64,000 bases of DNA. Source: Dichetophora obliterata (lineage: Eukaryota; Arthropoda; Insecta; Diptera; Sciomyzidae). Positions 44,912 to 56,510 of the stretch are shown piece by piece; the first letter of the stretch is position 1; each line of letters starts with the position of its first letter. Made by a program: the position numbers and the translations under genes. Below the pieces are notes generated by a model. That model was not told where the DNA came from and did not search any database. It was given only the letters and a program-made list of their open reading frames with translations. The DNA is taken from NCBI GenBank assembly GCA_963920525.1, contig OY986435.1:268674299-268738298 (forward strand), read 5' to 3'.

Positions 44912-47785
44912 AATGATATCGATAAGAGTGGTCCAAAACAATTCAAAGTGAGAAAAATTTACCTACCATAATATGGGTTGGGCTCAGGGACAACACAAGA
45001 CATAACAACTAACCATGCGTTTACATAGATCTAATCATACATTAGTTTTCAATCTACTTTTGAGTTGACCTTTCGATAAGTTAACATCAAAAAAGCTACA
45101 GTTGTTAACAAAGGTACTCATGCGATGTAAAGGAGTAGTAGCCATATAATTTGTTCTACTAAAAGGTAAGTAAATTAAATTGTTGGCATTTCTACTGCTT
45201 CTACGGTTAGTGTTAAAATTTATAAGAGTTCGGAGTTCTGGTGAATCGAATACACCAGTTATGAGTTGGTGTAAATAGACGATATCTGCAGACTTCCTTC
45301 TCTCATTCAAAGATTGCATTTTTAATAGTTTTAAACGATCCTCATAAGGAGGAAGGTTTAAAGTGTCAGTTGCACTTGAGCCCCTTAGAGCAAACCGAAC
45401 AAAACGTTTTTGGATTCTCTCTATACGTTCAACATGTACATTGTAACTTGGGGACCAAACTTGACTTGCATACTCTAAGTGAGGTCGCACAATTGCATAA
45501 TACAGCGTTGTAGTTGTGATCATACTATTAAATTCTTTGGCCCAGCGTTTCATAAACCCGAGCATAGAAGATGCTTTTTTACAAATGTAATCAATATGAA
45601 CGTTAAACGATAGCTTAGAATCCATGCATATACCCAGATCTTTGACAGCATCTACACAACTTAATGCAGTATCTTTTATCTTATAATCAAATATTAAATT
45701 ATTCCTTTTTCGCGAAAAGGTCATATTTTGGCATTTATCTGGATTTAGAAACATATTGTTTTTAGAACACCAAATTTCAAAGGACTTCAAATCAGACTGA
45801 AGCAGATCTGAATTGTCTTTAGCATCTATTGTTCTGTATATTTTCATGTCATCTGCATAGATAAGTAGATGAGAGTGTTTGATGATGTGGGTTAAATCAT
45901 TAATGGCTAAAATAAACAGAAATGGACCAAGGTGGCTACGTTGAGGAACACCTGATTCAGCAATAAATTCAGCTGACAATACGCCTCGAAATCGTATTTG
46001 ATAAGATCGCTCTGTCAGATACGATTGAATCCAGCTTACAAAAAATTGTGGAAAACCCATTAACTTTAGTTTAAATAGAATTAAGTTGTGTGGCAGTTTA
46101 TCAAATGCTTTACTAAAATCAGTGTAAATACAGTCGACCTGGTTACCTGAATAAAATGAATTTAAGCAAAACGTTGTAAAATCAAGGAGATTAGACACAG
46201 TGGATCTGCCAGTAACAAATCCATGCTGACGAGTTGTCATGACCTTCCCACAGCGAATTTTCACACGATCATACACGAGCCGCTCAAAAAGTTTTGGAAT
46301 CGACGAGAGTTTCGCGATAGGCCTGTAGTTGTTTATTTCGTTCTTATAACCTTTTTTATAGATAGGACCTATAAAATATTTTTCCAAAAAAGTGGAAAAA
46401 TACTTTCGCTAATTGATTTATTGAATAACATGGACAGTGGTTGACTTAGAACGGAACCACATCGTGTTAACACTGCGGCAGGAATTCCGTCAGGTCCAGC
46501 ATTTAAATCCTCATCGATCAGTCCAATATACTTTAAAATATCCTCTGAAGTAAAGGATATAGAATCCAACGAAACCCTGGGTGTAGAGTTCATATATTCA
46601 AAGTACTCTTCATCAGGATTAAAAGAGTCTGAACAAAATGACTCTTTAAAGAGATTGGCAAATAGACCACAAATTACGACAGGATAGTCAGTAAATCCGT
46701 CAGAGGTTTTAAATGATGAAGGGAGTCCATCAGATTTTTTTTTGGTGTTTATGAAACCCCAGAATTTCTTCGGATCAGACAATATTCTCAGCTTAGTACT
46801 GTCTAAATAATTTTGATATAAGGTAGCTGAACAATTTTCAAAATCCAGAAACAAACGCTTGTAGATTTCTAGGTCATTCAAGTCTAAGCTATAGACATAT
46901 TTTTTCCATGCCCTATTCTTGCTGTTGCGAAGAATCTTTAACTCCTTTGTGTACCAGGGGTAAGCACAATTTTTCGTAAATTTGAGGCTATATGGCACGG
47001 ACAGAGAAAACATAGCAAAGATTTCCATATAAAAAAAATTAATTGAATCATCAAGAGTGTTATTATTAACATATTCTAAAATAACATGAAGTTTACTTTG
47101 AAGTAAATGATTCAACTTCAAAAAGTCAGCTTTTTTAAAATTGAATTCATAAACTTTATCTATTGAGTTAGACTTTACTATATTATCCCTGTCCGATTTG
47201 TACCATATGCTCAATGGTGGATGGTATTCATCAACAGTAGTCAAAACATGAGGGGCCCTCTCAACAATCACATTGTTACTATCTGTAGTTAAGACCAGGT
47301 CAAGAAGTCTTTCACGACTATTATAAATACAACTCACTTGTTGTAAGTCAGAACATATATTATCAACAAATATATGCTCTTGGCGAGTCTTTGAATTAGA
47401 TGCACAAAAATATGTATCATCGTCAGAAGATTCCCATTTCAAGTCAGGCAGATTAAAATCACCTAACAATAAAATGTCGTCATTAACGTCAATTATGCTT
47501 AATTAATACGCAAGGCTTGCATAAACTTCTACACTGCTCTTAGGAGGAACGTATGCATTAATAAGATATACATTAGAATTGCAATGTACAACCTTGACGC
47601 ATATAAGTTCGAGCAGAGCAGGGAATAACAATTATGGAACTAACGAAGGAGTTCCTTACAGCTAATAAGACACCTCCACCGACAGCAGAAGTATTGTCAG
47701 CATGTCTATCTCTTCTATAAACTTCAAACAACTCTAAGTCAGTAATGCTTCCGTTTAACCAAGTTGCAGTCAGTGCGATAATATA
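44912..47785 (-). mobile_element. LINE B: 5'-truncated non-LTR retrotransposon
   Basis: This is a second LINE on the same strand, distinct in sequence from LINE A. It begins inside its endonuclease domain at about 47785, the usual 5' truncation of target-primed insertions. It carries the polymerase to a stop at 45035, followed by about 120 bp of 3' DNA before the MITE. Its exact 3' end and target duplication could not be fixed; it may continue to about 44500 beyond the MITE. Confidence 0.78.
45035..47785 (-). pseudogene. LINE B endonuclease-reverse transcriptase
   Basis: The minus strand gives, in order, ATWLNGSITDLELFEVYRRD and SAVGGGVLLAVRN (partial endonuclease), then, after frame changes, LLLGDFNLPDLKW and TTVDEYHPPLSIWY. 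The linker has KNCAYPWYTKELKILRNSKN. The polymerase shows LNAGPDGIPAAVL, IYKKGYKNEINNYRPIA, HGFVTGRST, YTDFSKAFDKLPHNLIL, SGVPQRSHLGPFLF and LIYADDMKIY. A long C-terminal part begins LGICMDSKLSFNVHIDYICK. A frameshift near 46380, in a run of T/A, separates two long frames (46369-47469 and 45035-46387). The usual SGVPQGS has R for G. Despite this the copy is little decayed: 450 codons are open at the 3' end. Confidence 0.92.
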
Positions 47786-48600
47786 ATGTCATTCCAAGAA
47801 GTTAAACATAAGTCATTATGGAGAGCCCAAAAATTAATCGATTTAAAGTCACGATAGGTGATGGTTTCAGAGTTGCCATTTCGAGACAAATTAACATTCA
47901 AACAACAAAATAGAAGATCATGATCAGATAAAAAATACAGTTGATCATATAACATAACAGATGCAAGGTCTGACACAATAAAGTAGTCTAAAAGACTGGG
48001 ACTAGCATTGCTGGCAAAGCGCGTTGAGACAGTTTCATTGACAAATGACAATCCTGTAGAGCAAACATTTTCACAGAACGATTTAGTAGTATTATCATGA
48101 CATAGTAGATTAATATTAAAATCACCACATATAACAAGGAAGTCAAAATCAATTATATAATTATTTAGCTCAGAAAAAAAGAAATCGAGGCTATTGCACT
48201 TGTTCGGATTATACACGCAGGACAGAAACACTTTGACACAGTTATCAAATATACACACATTCAAATACTCAACATTACTATTGCTGTTGGATTTAGATAC
48301 AAGTTTAACATTTAAATTACTGCGTCAGAAAATAGCAACACCACCCCCTTTCCTTCCCACTCTATCATTTCTCAAGAGCTTAAAATTATCAATACTATAG
48401 ACAGAATCGGCAACCTCAGCAACCGCAACAAAACCAAGTTTCAGAAACTCAAATAACATCCACAGCAGAACCTTCAACAATATATTTAAGATAGTCCAGC
48501 TTATTACAGTTTAAACTCCTAGCATTGAAGTGTAAAACTTTAAGACCGCAATGCTGTGCACAGAGAACTTTAATCAGAATTTTATGATTTCCGTTAACAC
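47785..48600 (-). pseudogene. LINE A AP-like endonuclease
   Basis: The minus strand reads LKVLHFNARSLNCNKLDYLK, EGSAVDVI, then a stop where Cys is usual, then VSETWF. In other frames follow RNDRVGRKGGGVAIF and a long open part with CVYNPNKCNSLDFFFSEL, FLVICGDFNINLL, SPSLLDYFIVSD and FLSDHDLLF. N (HFNARS), E (SETW), GDFN and SDHD are the active-site motifs of LINE apurinic-like endonucleases, which nick the target. A stop and frameshifts inactivate it. It ends where LINE B starts. Confidence 0.88.
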
Positions 48601-49259
48601 CACTAGAACAATTGTCATTAAACATCGTCAAGTAGAAACACAGGTGGAAATAAACACTTAGACAGAATATATGAGTCAAAACAATATGGCATCAGACAAT
48701 AATATACCGGAAGTAACCAATGTTTGCAGACAGTAATATCACAATTGCAAGCAAGAGAATTAGAAGAAAGATAGATATACAGAATAGAGCAAAGAAAATA
48801 GATATTGCAAGGGAGCCTAGAAATTGTATTAGTTTTTCTTAGCCAAAAAGAGATTGAGCAAGCAATCAGCGCAATTTTAAGTATAATAAGCCTAGAATTA
48901 AGTAATAATTTAAACAAAGTAATAACATCTAAACAATTATAAAATTGACAATCAAGATAGCATAAAAAGATATAATTCAACAAAACATTTTTAGCTTTTA
49001 AATAACACATTCTAATTTCTCATACCAGCGACGCAATCAACGCTATCTCTGCTTTCAACCCAATTTGCTTCACTATTTCGATCAGCTCTCACATACACCT
49101 TTCCACGAAGAGAAAAGACAGCAGACAACTTATTTTCTCTCTTTTTCTGTTCAGCATAAATTTGTATTTTATACATACATTTTTTTTTCTTATATAGCCC
49201 TAATTAGAACTTGTGATCGTTTCCGGGTCCATCAAATGTTGTCGGACTGGCACTAAATT

Positions 49260-49640
49260 TTAGTAAAGTAAAAAGTCTCCTGAACAGGTATTCGAGGCAG
49301 GTGTAAGTTTTCCATGTAGTCAATACAAATGGCACCTATTTCTCGAGATGCGTCACCTATTACCTATTCTGTTACCTCTTACATTTTCTCATAAAGTTTC
49401 TTCGCTCTCCTTAAGTGCTCAACTTTCTCTGCTAGTGCTTAAACGCTTTACCAAATCATTTCAAAATCTGCTTTTTTATTTTAACATTTAATTCTGCGCA
49501 AATGCAACAGGTATCAACTTTCGGTCGTCCAAACTTCAGGGAAACTGCTCATTGAATATTCTCTTGTAATACGAATAATTTACATTAAATTCAGGGTATA
49601 TCGCTTGAAACATGCTATGCATTATTTTAATTGCGTGCTT
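49260..49640. other. Short gene-free gap between LINE copies
   Basis: No coding motif is seen between the 5' region of LINE A and the truncated LINE C. Confidence 0.4.
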
Positions 49641-50525
49641 AGCATCATGGACGAATCATGTCAACATCACTGTAGGAAAAGTTTATGGTAAAAGCCTAAG
49701 GGCCACACAATTTTTAACCCCCTTTAACATAAGAATGTTATTAGCTAAAACGTATCTTTTCCCCACCTTATTGTACGGATCCGAAACTTTTGCATACTGT
49801 GATGCTTCTAGTAAGCGCAAGTTGAACGTTTCCTATAACAACATCGCTCGTTATGTCTTCGGACTTAAACGAATCGACCGTATATCCCAGTATGCAAAAA
49901 AAATATTCAATTTGACTTTTGACAGTGTTTTGAACTTGAAGGCGTTAGTCTTTCTGCACAAAATTATTTTTACCAAAGAGCCAGTTTACTTATATAGTAA
50001 ACTAAAATTTTTAAGATCTCAGCGCGGAAACAACCTAGTCCAACCAAAACATGCCTGCTTAGCGTCCGAACGTCAGTTCTTTGTTAATTCCATACGTCTT
50101 TGGAACTCACTCCCACCGTATCTACAGCGTATTTGCAATACAACCATATTTAAATCTAAATTATCAGATTATTTGTTTTCCTTCTAAACAAAACTTTTAT
50201 CTTTTTTTACTTGATTCGCTATTCTATTATTTTTCTTCATTTATCTCTTTTCATTCGATTTCTTACCTAATTCATTCCTTTTTAATATTATTTTTCTCTC
50301 TTAATTTAAATTTATTTTATTTTGAATTTTTAGTTTTAAATTCTTATAATCGTTTTTTAAAAAGTGTTTTTGATCTCAATGTATTTAATTAATTAATTTT
50401 GTTCAAGATTATGTTTAAGTGTTTAACATTAAAATATTTGTTGATTTATATCCACACATGTTATCGGTGCTTAACTATAAGTTTATTTCTTACAAGCGCT
50501 TATAAATAAATAAATAAAATAATAA
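49640..50525 (+). mobile_element. LINE C: 3' end of a non-LTR retrotransposon
   Basis: An open frame (used from about 49650 to the stop at 50185-50187) encodes the C-terminal domain of a LINE polyprotein. It reads SWTNHVNITVGKVYGK, LLAKTYLFPTLLYGSETF, YNNIARYVFGLKRIDRIS, LKALVFLHKIIFTKEP and QFFVNSIRLWNSLPPYL. The last phrase resembles LINE A (LFFVNAIRLWNSLPSS), so the two are relatives. An AT-rich 3' untranslated region ends in (TAAA)n at about 50500-50527. No reverse transcriptase motifs remain: the copy is strongly 5'-truncated. It points away from LINE A. Confidence 0.82.
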
Positions 50526-50631
50526 AAGGGTGATAAATTTACAAACATTATGAACCATGTAAAATAATAAAATAGTCCTTATAACTTACTGTCAACTATT
50601 ACCAGGCTTCAAAGCTAGAATTTTTCCCTTT

Positions 50632-51708
50632 TTAGCTAACAGTACCTGGGTGGCCTGAGCTTAGCTCGGCTTCCCGCCAAAATCAATCTATGTACATATT
50701 TAAATTTTTTCCTTTTGATTATATGTATAGCTCAAAGAAATGTACGAAAATCCTCAAAACATTATTAGTCTGTAATATAATAGAATCTTTTTACCGAATA
50801 AAATAATTTTGGTCCCCTAAATCGGTCAAATACCCCAATTAAACCACATTAAAATACACGGAAAAATAAAGCCTTTATACGGAGCCAAAACACAAAGAAC
50901 AACATGCATAAGCGACCAAATTCATATTACAAACACAAATATGCAAAATGTTATGACTCACGCCTCGATACATAAGAAAAGCAAATTGAAAGGAAAGCAA
51001 TACAAATTATTTACTTAAAAACACAGAGAAAACTAATTTTTTTAGAAATGAGACCTAGTTAAATCGCTTTTTTGCCCCCGTAAACCCTTATATTGAAAAT
51101 TTCATCAAAATCGCTTGGGGCATAAATTTTCCTATTGTCCTAATTAAGGATGCCCGCAGTAATTCCAGTCCTGGGGTTCTTGAAATTGAACTTCGGGTTC
51201 AAGCACTTTTCAAGATGCACATGAGGGTATTTCACTGATATAGGCTGCCAAAAATCTATTTTATAAAACACAGATTTTATAGAAAAAAATAATTTTTGCA
51301 GTGTTGAATAGTGTTGAATAAGTCCCAATGGTCGTACAGGGTCAAAATAAAATAACAGATTTAAATTAAAACTATTTACCGAATAAAAATACTGTGGTCG
51401 TCTAAACTGGTCATATGCCCCATTAAGCTGCTAAACAAATTTTTTTGCAATGTTTAATACGTCACAATGGCCGTACAGGGTTAAAATTAAATAACAGACT
51501 TCAATAGAAGCTGTTTTCTAATAAGGTAATTTTGGCTTCGTAAATCGGTCGAATACCAAAATGTGCGCTGCTTAACGAATTTTCTCAGAAATGAAACCTA
51601 GTTAGATGGATTTTTTGCCCCGAAAGATTTCATCGAAATCGGTTAGGCCGTTTTCGAAAACTCATTTACAAACAAACAAACAAATATTGCTCGTTTAATA
51701 GTATAAGA
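50632..51708 (-). mobile_element. Helitron-like element with tandem units
   Basis: On the minus strand it starts TCTTATACTATTAAACGAGC at 51708 (preceded by A), followed by TTTGTTTGTTTGTTTGTAAA. It ends GGTACTGTTAGCTAA at 50632, a CTRR-type end. Internal words such as TACCGAATAAAA, AAATCGGTCRAATACC and GTCGTACAGGGTCAAAAT recur about every 140-150 bp. There is no coding capacity. The ends are by pattern only. Confidence 0.55.
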
Positions 51709-52168
51709 TAAGCGGTACCCTTCACTCTTGCTTTTTTTTTTTTGTATTTTGATTTATTAATTCCATTTTAATACATTAAAAAAAAATTCAGATAAAAATC
51801 ACTAATTATTTCAAAAAAAGCCCTTCGATACATATAACATGCACTTAAAAATTATAAGTTATCTTTTCCCAAAATATGTCGCACTTAAGGGGGTCCTCTG
51901 GTAATCTATGCCAAATTTTAGCCTTTTTTCAAAATATTGTGGAAAGAGAACGAGTAAAGATATTTTAGTTCCGTTTTTTGATTTAGGTAGCTTAATTTAT
52001 TGAAAAAAATACAAAATTTTGAAAAAGTGAATTTATGGACCGTTCAGAAAGTTCTCGGCCTGGTAACGAGGTTCTCCGGAAAAAAGGTGGGTCCAAATTG
52101 CGCACGATTCCAAGAGTAAACATCGTCTGAAAAAAAAAAAAATATTCAGTTACTTAGAATGAATGTCC

Positions 52169-52327
52169 CTATAGCCCCTACCTCGGAAACAAAAATCGAA
52201 ATTTTTTTAGGGGGGGAGCCGCCACTTTGAAAATGAAAAATCGAATTTCGACCTTTTTTTTTGTAGTCTAGTGTAGAAAAAAAATAGTAAACATTATTTT
52301 TCGGCAAGTTTGAGGTAGGGGCTATAG
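52169..52327. repeat. 16-bp inverted repeat inside the transposon
   Basis: CTATAGCCCCTACCTC (52169-52184) returns as its exact reverse complement at 52312-52327. The 127 bp between have no gene. It lies downstream of the transposase and might be a small nested insertion or a hairpin in the transcript. Confidence 0.6.
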
Positions 52328-52510
52328 CAGCGTAAATTCTGCGTCGTTCCATGCCTCATATATCAAAATCGGTCAAAAACTGTTTGAGTTATCGTGCGCA
52401 AAGTTTTGAAAAACATGGTTTCGAGAAAAACGCGTTTAAAGTTTTGACTTCAATTTTGAGGCACACAAATGACATTAACACATATTTTTTTAATACAATA
52501 CTTACGAATA

Positions 52511-53087
52511 TTAATCGGCAATTCCAGCCCCATAAAGTGTGCCTTCCTCCATCTCATAAAACGAGTTTTCCATGGCTTTTTGGGCTCTGCGGGCTGTGCG
52601 ACCCTCTTTCGATGATGCGTACGTTTTTAGCTCTGAGCGTTGAAGTCGTTTTCCGTCGCGAGATTCAGCATACATCTCGGCTTGTGGGCCGATGACAATA
52701 CCCATTGTTGACATTATTTTTAAAATACTTGTGAAGCCTTCGTTGAAAATGCAGGTTGCCAGAAAATTTGCGATTTCGACTGTGGTAGCACCACAGTGGA
52801 TATGTTTCGGCGCAAAGGTCCACAAAAGCGAGTTGAACGATTCGTTACAATTTTGCGTTTCACCTCCAGTGCATCGGTTGAGTAGATCGTCGGATGATAA
52901 CGCTTCGTATATGGGCTTCATTACTTGCAGAACCTTTCCATCAAGTGGGGCGTACGTCGATGGATTTGGCCGATGTGCTGGCAAAGTCGGTGTCCTCTAC
53001 TTGGGAGTGCTGGTTTCCACGGAAATGCCTCTTTTTTGTTCGATACGCGTACTTACGCGGCGCGTTTGGGTGGCTTTTTTTATCCAT
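52511..53087 (-). pseudogene. Kolobok/Mutator-like transposase, internally deleted
   Basis: The frame starts MDKKSHPNAPRKYAYRTKKR at 53087 and reads DTDFASTSAKSID, an N-terminus typical of insect proteins annotated as 'Mutator-like transposase domain'. At about 52945 it breaks into another frame. That frame gives the C-terminal part: PIYEALSSDDLLNRCTGG, TQNCNESFNSLLWTFAPKHI, HCGATTVEIANFL, FNEGFTSILKIMSTMGI and GTLYGAGIAD. The large central region with most catalytic residues is absent, so this is a non-autonomous deletion derivative. Neighbouring ends show that the whole unit could still be moved by a full-length copy elsewhere. Confidence 0.88.
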
Positions 53088-53760
53088 AGCAAAAAAAAAA
53101 ACACAAAACGATTTTTGTTTTATTTTACAACAGCAGTTATCGCGCACGCGTAGCTTTCAGCGTTCGAAAATAAACTGAATCTCGTTCGTTTGCTTCTTTC
53201 ATCAAAATCATTTCAACCCCTAAATCAAAACATGCATGTATACATACTGCATGTATACATACTGTGTGTGTATATTTTGTAATATCAATACATATTTTGG
53301 AAGAATTCCACAGAATTTTCGACTAATGACTACAGGCAAATAAACAACTTTGTTGATGCGTTATTTTGACGAAAACATACCTACACAAAAATGCCTGTAT
53401 CTCCTAAACTATTTCGAATTTTGAAAAATCCTTTTGGGAAAATGTTTTTCAGTATCTGAGCAATAGAAATATGAAAAAAAAAATCGAAAAAAAAATTTTC
53501 GGATTACCAGAGGACCCCCTTAATTGAAATGGTTGCAAATCAAAAAAGCAAAAATGCAAAAACCACATGTATTTATTGTAAAATATACAAAAACAGCAAT
53601 TATTTGTAAAATCTGCAAAACCAAGCAATTATTGCAAAATATGCACTAACGATTAAATGCCATGTGAAAGGAAATTTCTCGATTTGTAAAGATTTTCATT
53701 TCCATTTTAAAATGCCCAGTAAAACTTGCATTTGCATGAGATTCCTAGCCCTCAATCCTA

Positions 53761-54769
53761 GCCCTAGTTATCAATCGGTGCCGGGACAAAGCCCCAAGGG
53801 ACATAATCCCAAATTATAAATTTGTTGGCAAGAAGTTGTTGGCAAGAATAACAGAAAGAAGTTTGCTGAAAAAAACCAAAATGAATATTCAAAAACCAAA
53901 ACCATATTCAAAAACCATTGTTCAAGAGTTCTCAACATCCAAATGAGTACAGATATGGACCAATTATAAAAAAATTTTGCACTAAAGTCTTCTGTAAAGT
54001 GGCAAAACGGATCTTACCACGAGATTCGTCATATCTAAATTAAGTGAAAAACGTTGAAATTATTCAATACAGATTTTCGTGCCGCACAGTGTAATCATAT
54101 TAATTTTTGTTAGATTATTTTTGTTAATTAAACATTGAAACATTATTTTCAAACTGAGTAATTTTTCTTTTTCAATTTACTTTACTTTAATTTTTCTTTT
54201 TACGTTAAATTCTATTGACAAAAAATTAATTTTATTTTTCATTTCCAATAGGCCAAATTGCTGTAAAATGCAATGTCGGCACGACAAAATTCGAACACTT
54301 CAACATTAAAAATAAGTTGAAAAAAATTGTGATGACCTTGAGAGGTCAAATCTGGTGCAGTGAACTCTCAACATGTCCTTCTTTAAGAATTTTTATAAAT
54401 TTTATATATGCTTGTTTATTTATGGTTTTGGCACACTGTTTTATAATTTAAGAAAAATAATATTAGTTATCAAATTAGTAACTCGGCTTTTTTTTTAAGC
54501 GCAAGTTTATCTCTATACTTATTACACTTATGCCAAGAATTAATGATTAATAAAATTGAGTTGAATTTAATTGGCCCAAAATCTGAACTTAGTTTAGAAA
54601 ACTATTCTCAACAGAGCGATTTTGAAACCAGTTTGGATTTGAGCCCTTCAGCTTTGGGTTACTGCAAGCATCTCTAATATCGAAATCTTACAGCGTTTCC
54701 AACTGAAAACTTTGAGGCTGGTCGCAAAAGGTCCTTAGTTTATATCAAACTAGCTGAAACCAGGCGCTT
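53761..54769. other. Gene-free AT-rich stretch
   Basis: I see no coding motif, end pair or tandem repeat that can be supported. Confidence 0.45.
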
Positions 54770-54920
54770 TGCTGCCACGCCCTCGTTTCCAAACGCCCAT
54801 CAAACATAATCTTGCTTGTATTTATAATATTTAAAATAATAATAATATTTAAAAAACCGATCCAGCCGTTCTTGAGTTATAAGCGTAGTAACTATCGCCT
54901 CTTTGTTATGTATATATAGA
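54770..54920 (-). mobile_element. Helitron 5'-end fragment
   Basis: On the minus strand it starts TCTATATATACATAACAAAG, runs through CTTATAACTCAAGAACGGCTGGATCGG in broken similarity to the other 5' ends, and reaches GGGCGTGGCAGC. The rest of the element cannot be traced. Confidence 0.55.
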
Positions 54921-56510
54921 AGACGACATTCATAAGGACCTTCGCTTCCCCACGATTAAACAAGAAATTACATTATTCAGCGAGAAATACTCGCTTTATA
55001 AAATTGTAATCCTTTAGCAATCTCTCTATTGGACGAGATGTAAGAAAATAATAGACAGAAAGTTCACCCACCTACCATACAAAGTGACGTCATCATAATA
55101 GTATATCCTTAACAAATTCCAAACAAATTAATGTATTGTGCACAAAAGCCTCAATAAATAAAAAGGACTCTGAGTTTCAAATGTGAAATTTATCAATAAA
55201 AAACGTACCATTAAAGTGAAGTCACCAAAATAATACAACATTCAAGACTTCAAACAAAACAAAAATTCGGCCAGGGGCATTTCATTTTCGGTTCAGTCGA
55301 AGATAATTCCTTACTTGTTTTCTGTTAATTTTTAGTCTACTATATTTAAATTTATGGCGTATACCTTTAAGTAGAATACTGTTGAAATGTACATATGTGG
55401 CTTTCTAAAAAACTTTCTTTTTTTTTTTGTTCTACCCACAGGTAGTAAAATATTTTACTTTTAATATATTTGCTTATTGTCGCAAAATATATTGCAAATA
55501 AATATTAAAAAAATAAAAAATGGTGTTACAGTTTTTTCAGAAATAAACTGTTAAAACTTAACTCTATTATGAGGATTTTATATGATTTAAATACAAATTC
55601 TAAATGTTTGATAGTTTAAATCATACTTGATTTTAAAAACATATTCTAGTTGTTTAAATCTCTAAGTGAATTTAAATCATATAAAATCAACATAATAAAT
55701 AACAAGGTCATTAAGAACAAACTTTAAACTTTACTCTATTTTTGAAATTTTAACGCTCACCTAAAGTTTTTATTTCTTACTAAAAATAATTTATAAAATT
55801 TTTTAATATTTGATTGAACATTTTCTAACATTCTAAGCATTCATAAGAAAATAACAGCTTATAAAAAATTGTACATTAAAATAACGTTGTTTTAAATTGT
55901 TCAAAATAGTTTAACACATGTATAGTAGTAACAGTAGTAATAGTAGTAACACATGTTACAAGTGATTATAATCATTAAATCTTCAAAGTTGTATAATAAA
56001 AACATTAAGATGAACGAGGTGATTTACAGATCAACTACTTCAGAAAACTTGGCTCAGCACAAAAGTGTTTTTATATCCAAGGAAGAAGAGCTAAATTTTC
56101 TTTTTGAATCAACCATTAGTGGGTCTTCAGTACAAAAATTGCTCTAAAATGCAAAAAATACAATTCGTAGGACGCCAACATTGGTTCAGACCAATGTATA
56201 AAAAAGTATACACCAAGAAAAAAAATTCAGTAGATGCAACAGTGTTTTGCACGTAGATAAATTCGTTAAAAGTATTGTTGTTACAACAATAAACCTGTTA
56301 CGGTATTGCTTTAAAAGTTTAATATTTATTGATCCATTTAAATTATAAACTTGTTAGGGCAACTGCAAAATTGTTCGTTTAAAGAGTTTTGCATTTGTTT
56401 TCGGTGACAAAAGAAACAAAGAAACAAAAAATAAAGAAATTCGTCAAAAGTCAGGATAAAATTCGTAAATATTTTTAAAAAAGCTAAAAATTCCTGTTAA
56501 ATAAATTGTA
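54921..56510. other. Gene-free AT-rich stretch with a dispersed repeat
   Basis: No gene is supported. 55560-55712 is the third copy of the dispersed AT-rich repeat. It is in reverse orientation relative to 17150-17270 and shares AACATAATAAATAACAAGGTC and TTTGATAGTTTAAATCAT. The short frame at 55953-56147 matches nothing I know. Confidence 0.5.

Larger units (their letters stand above)
42250..49030 (-). mobile_element. LINE A: non-LTR retrotransposon split by LINE B
   Basis: An endonuclease region (about 47785-48600) and a reverse transcriptase region (about 42530-44480) lie on the same strand in the right order. They are separated by LINE B and a small MITE. The endonuclease part ends in ALHNDLCLTSWNDI and the other part resumes as SLNDVWFVESVDDKL, which join naturally in this family. 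The 5' part extends to about 49030. The 3' region after the stop near 42530 is AT-rich and ends around 42250 without a clear tail. The clade is Jockey/CR1-like; I cannot be more precise. Confidence 0.8.
51889..53519 (-). mobile_element. Kolobok/Mutator-like transposon with TTAA duplication
   Basis: The ends are perfect inverted repeats GGGGGTCCTCTGGTAATC, each bordered by TTAA (51885-51888 and 53520-53523). The uninterrupted relative at about 61470-61500 has the same length across the junction once a single TTAA is kept. This supports a 4-bp TTAA duplication rather than the 8-9 bp usual for Mutator. TTAA targets and G-rich ends fit Kolobok. The transposase inside is internally deleted. Confidence 0.82.
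51720..53760. repeat. Dispersed repeat R copy 1, split by a transposon
   Basis: The flanks of the transposon at 51889-53519 form one repeat: TAAGTTATCTTTTCCCAAAA on the left, and GGTTGCAAATCAAAAAAGC and AATGCCCAGTAAAAC on the right. The same order, without an insertion, occurs in reverse at about 61225-61540. The class of the repeat is unknown. TGCAAAATATGC-type words dominate. Confidence 0.7.

Noticed and set aside
52351..53178. Several plus-strand open frames
   Set aside because: They are shadows of the minus-strand Kolobok/Mutator-like transposase, which alone shows family motifs.
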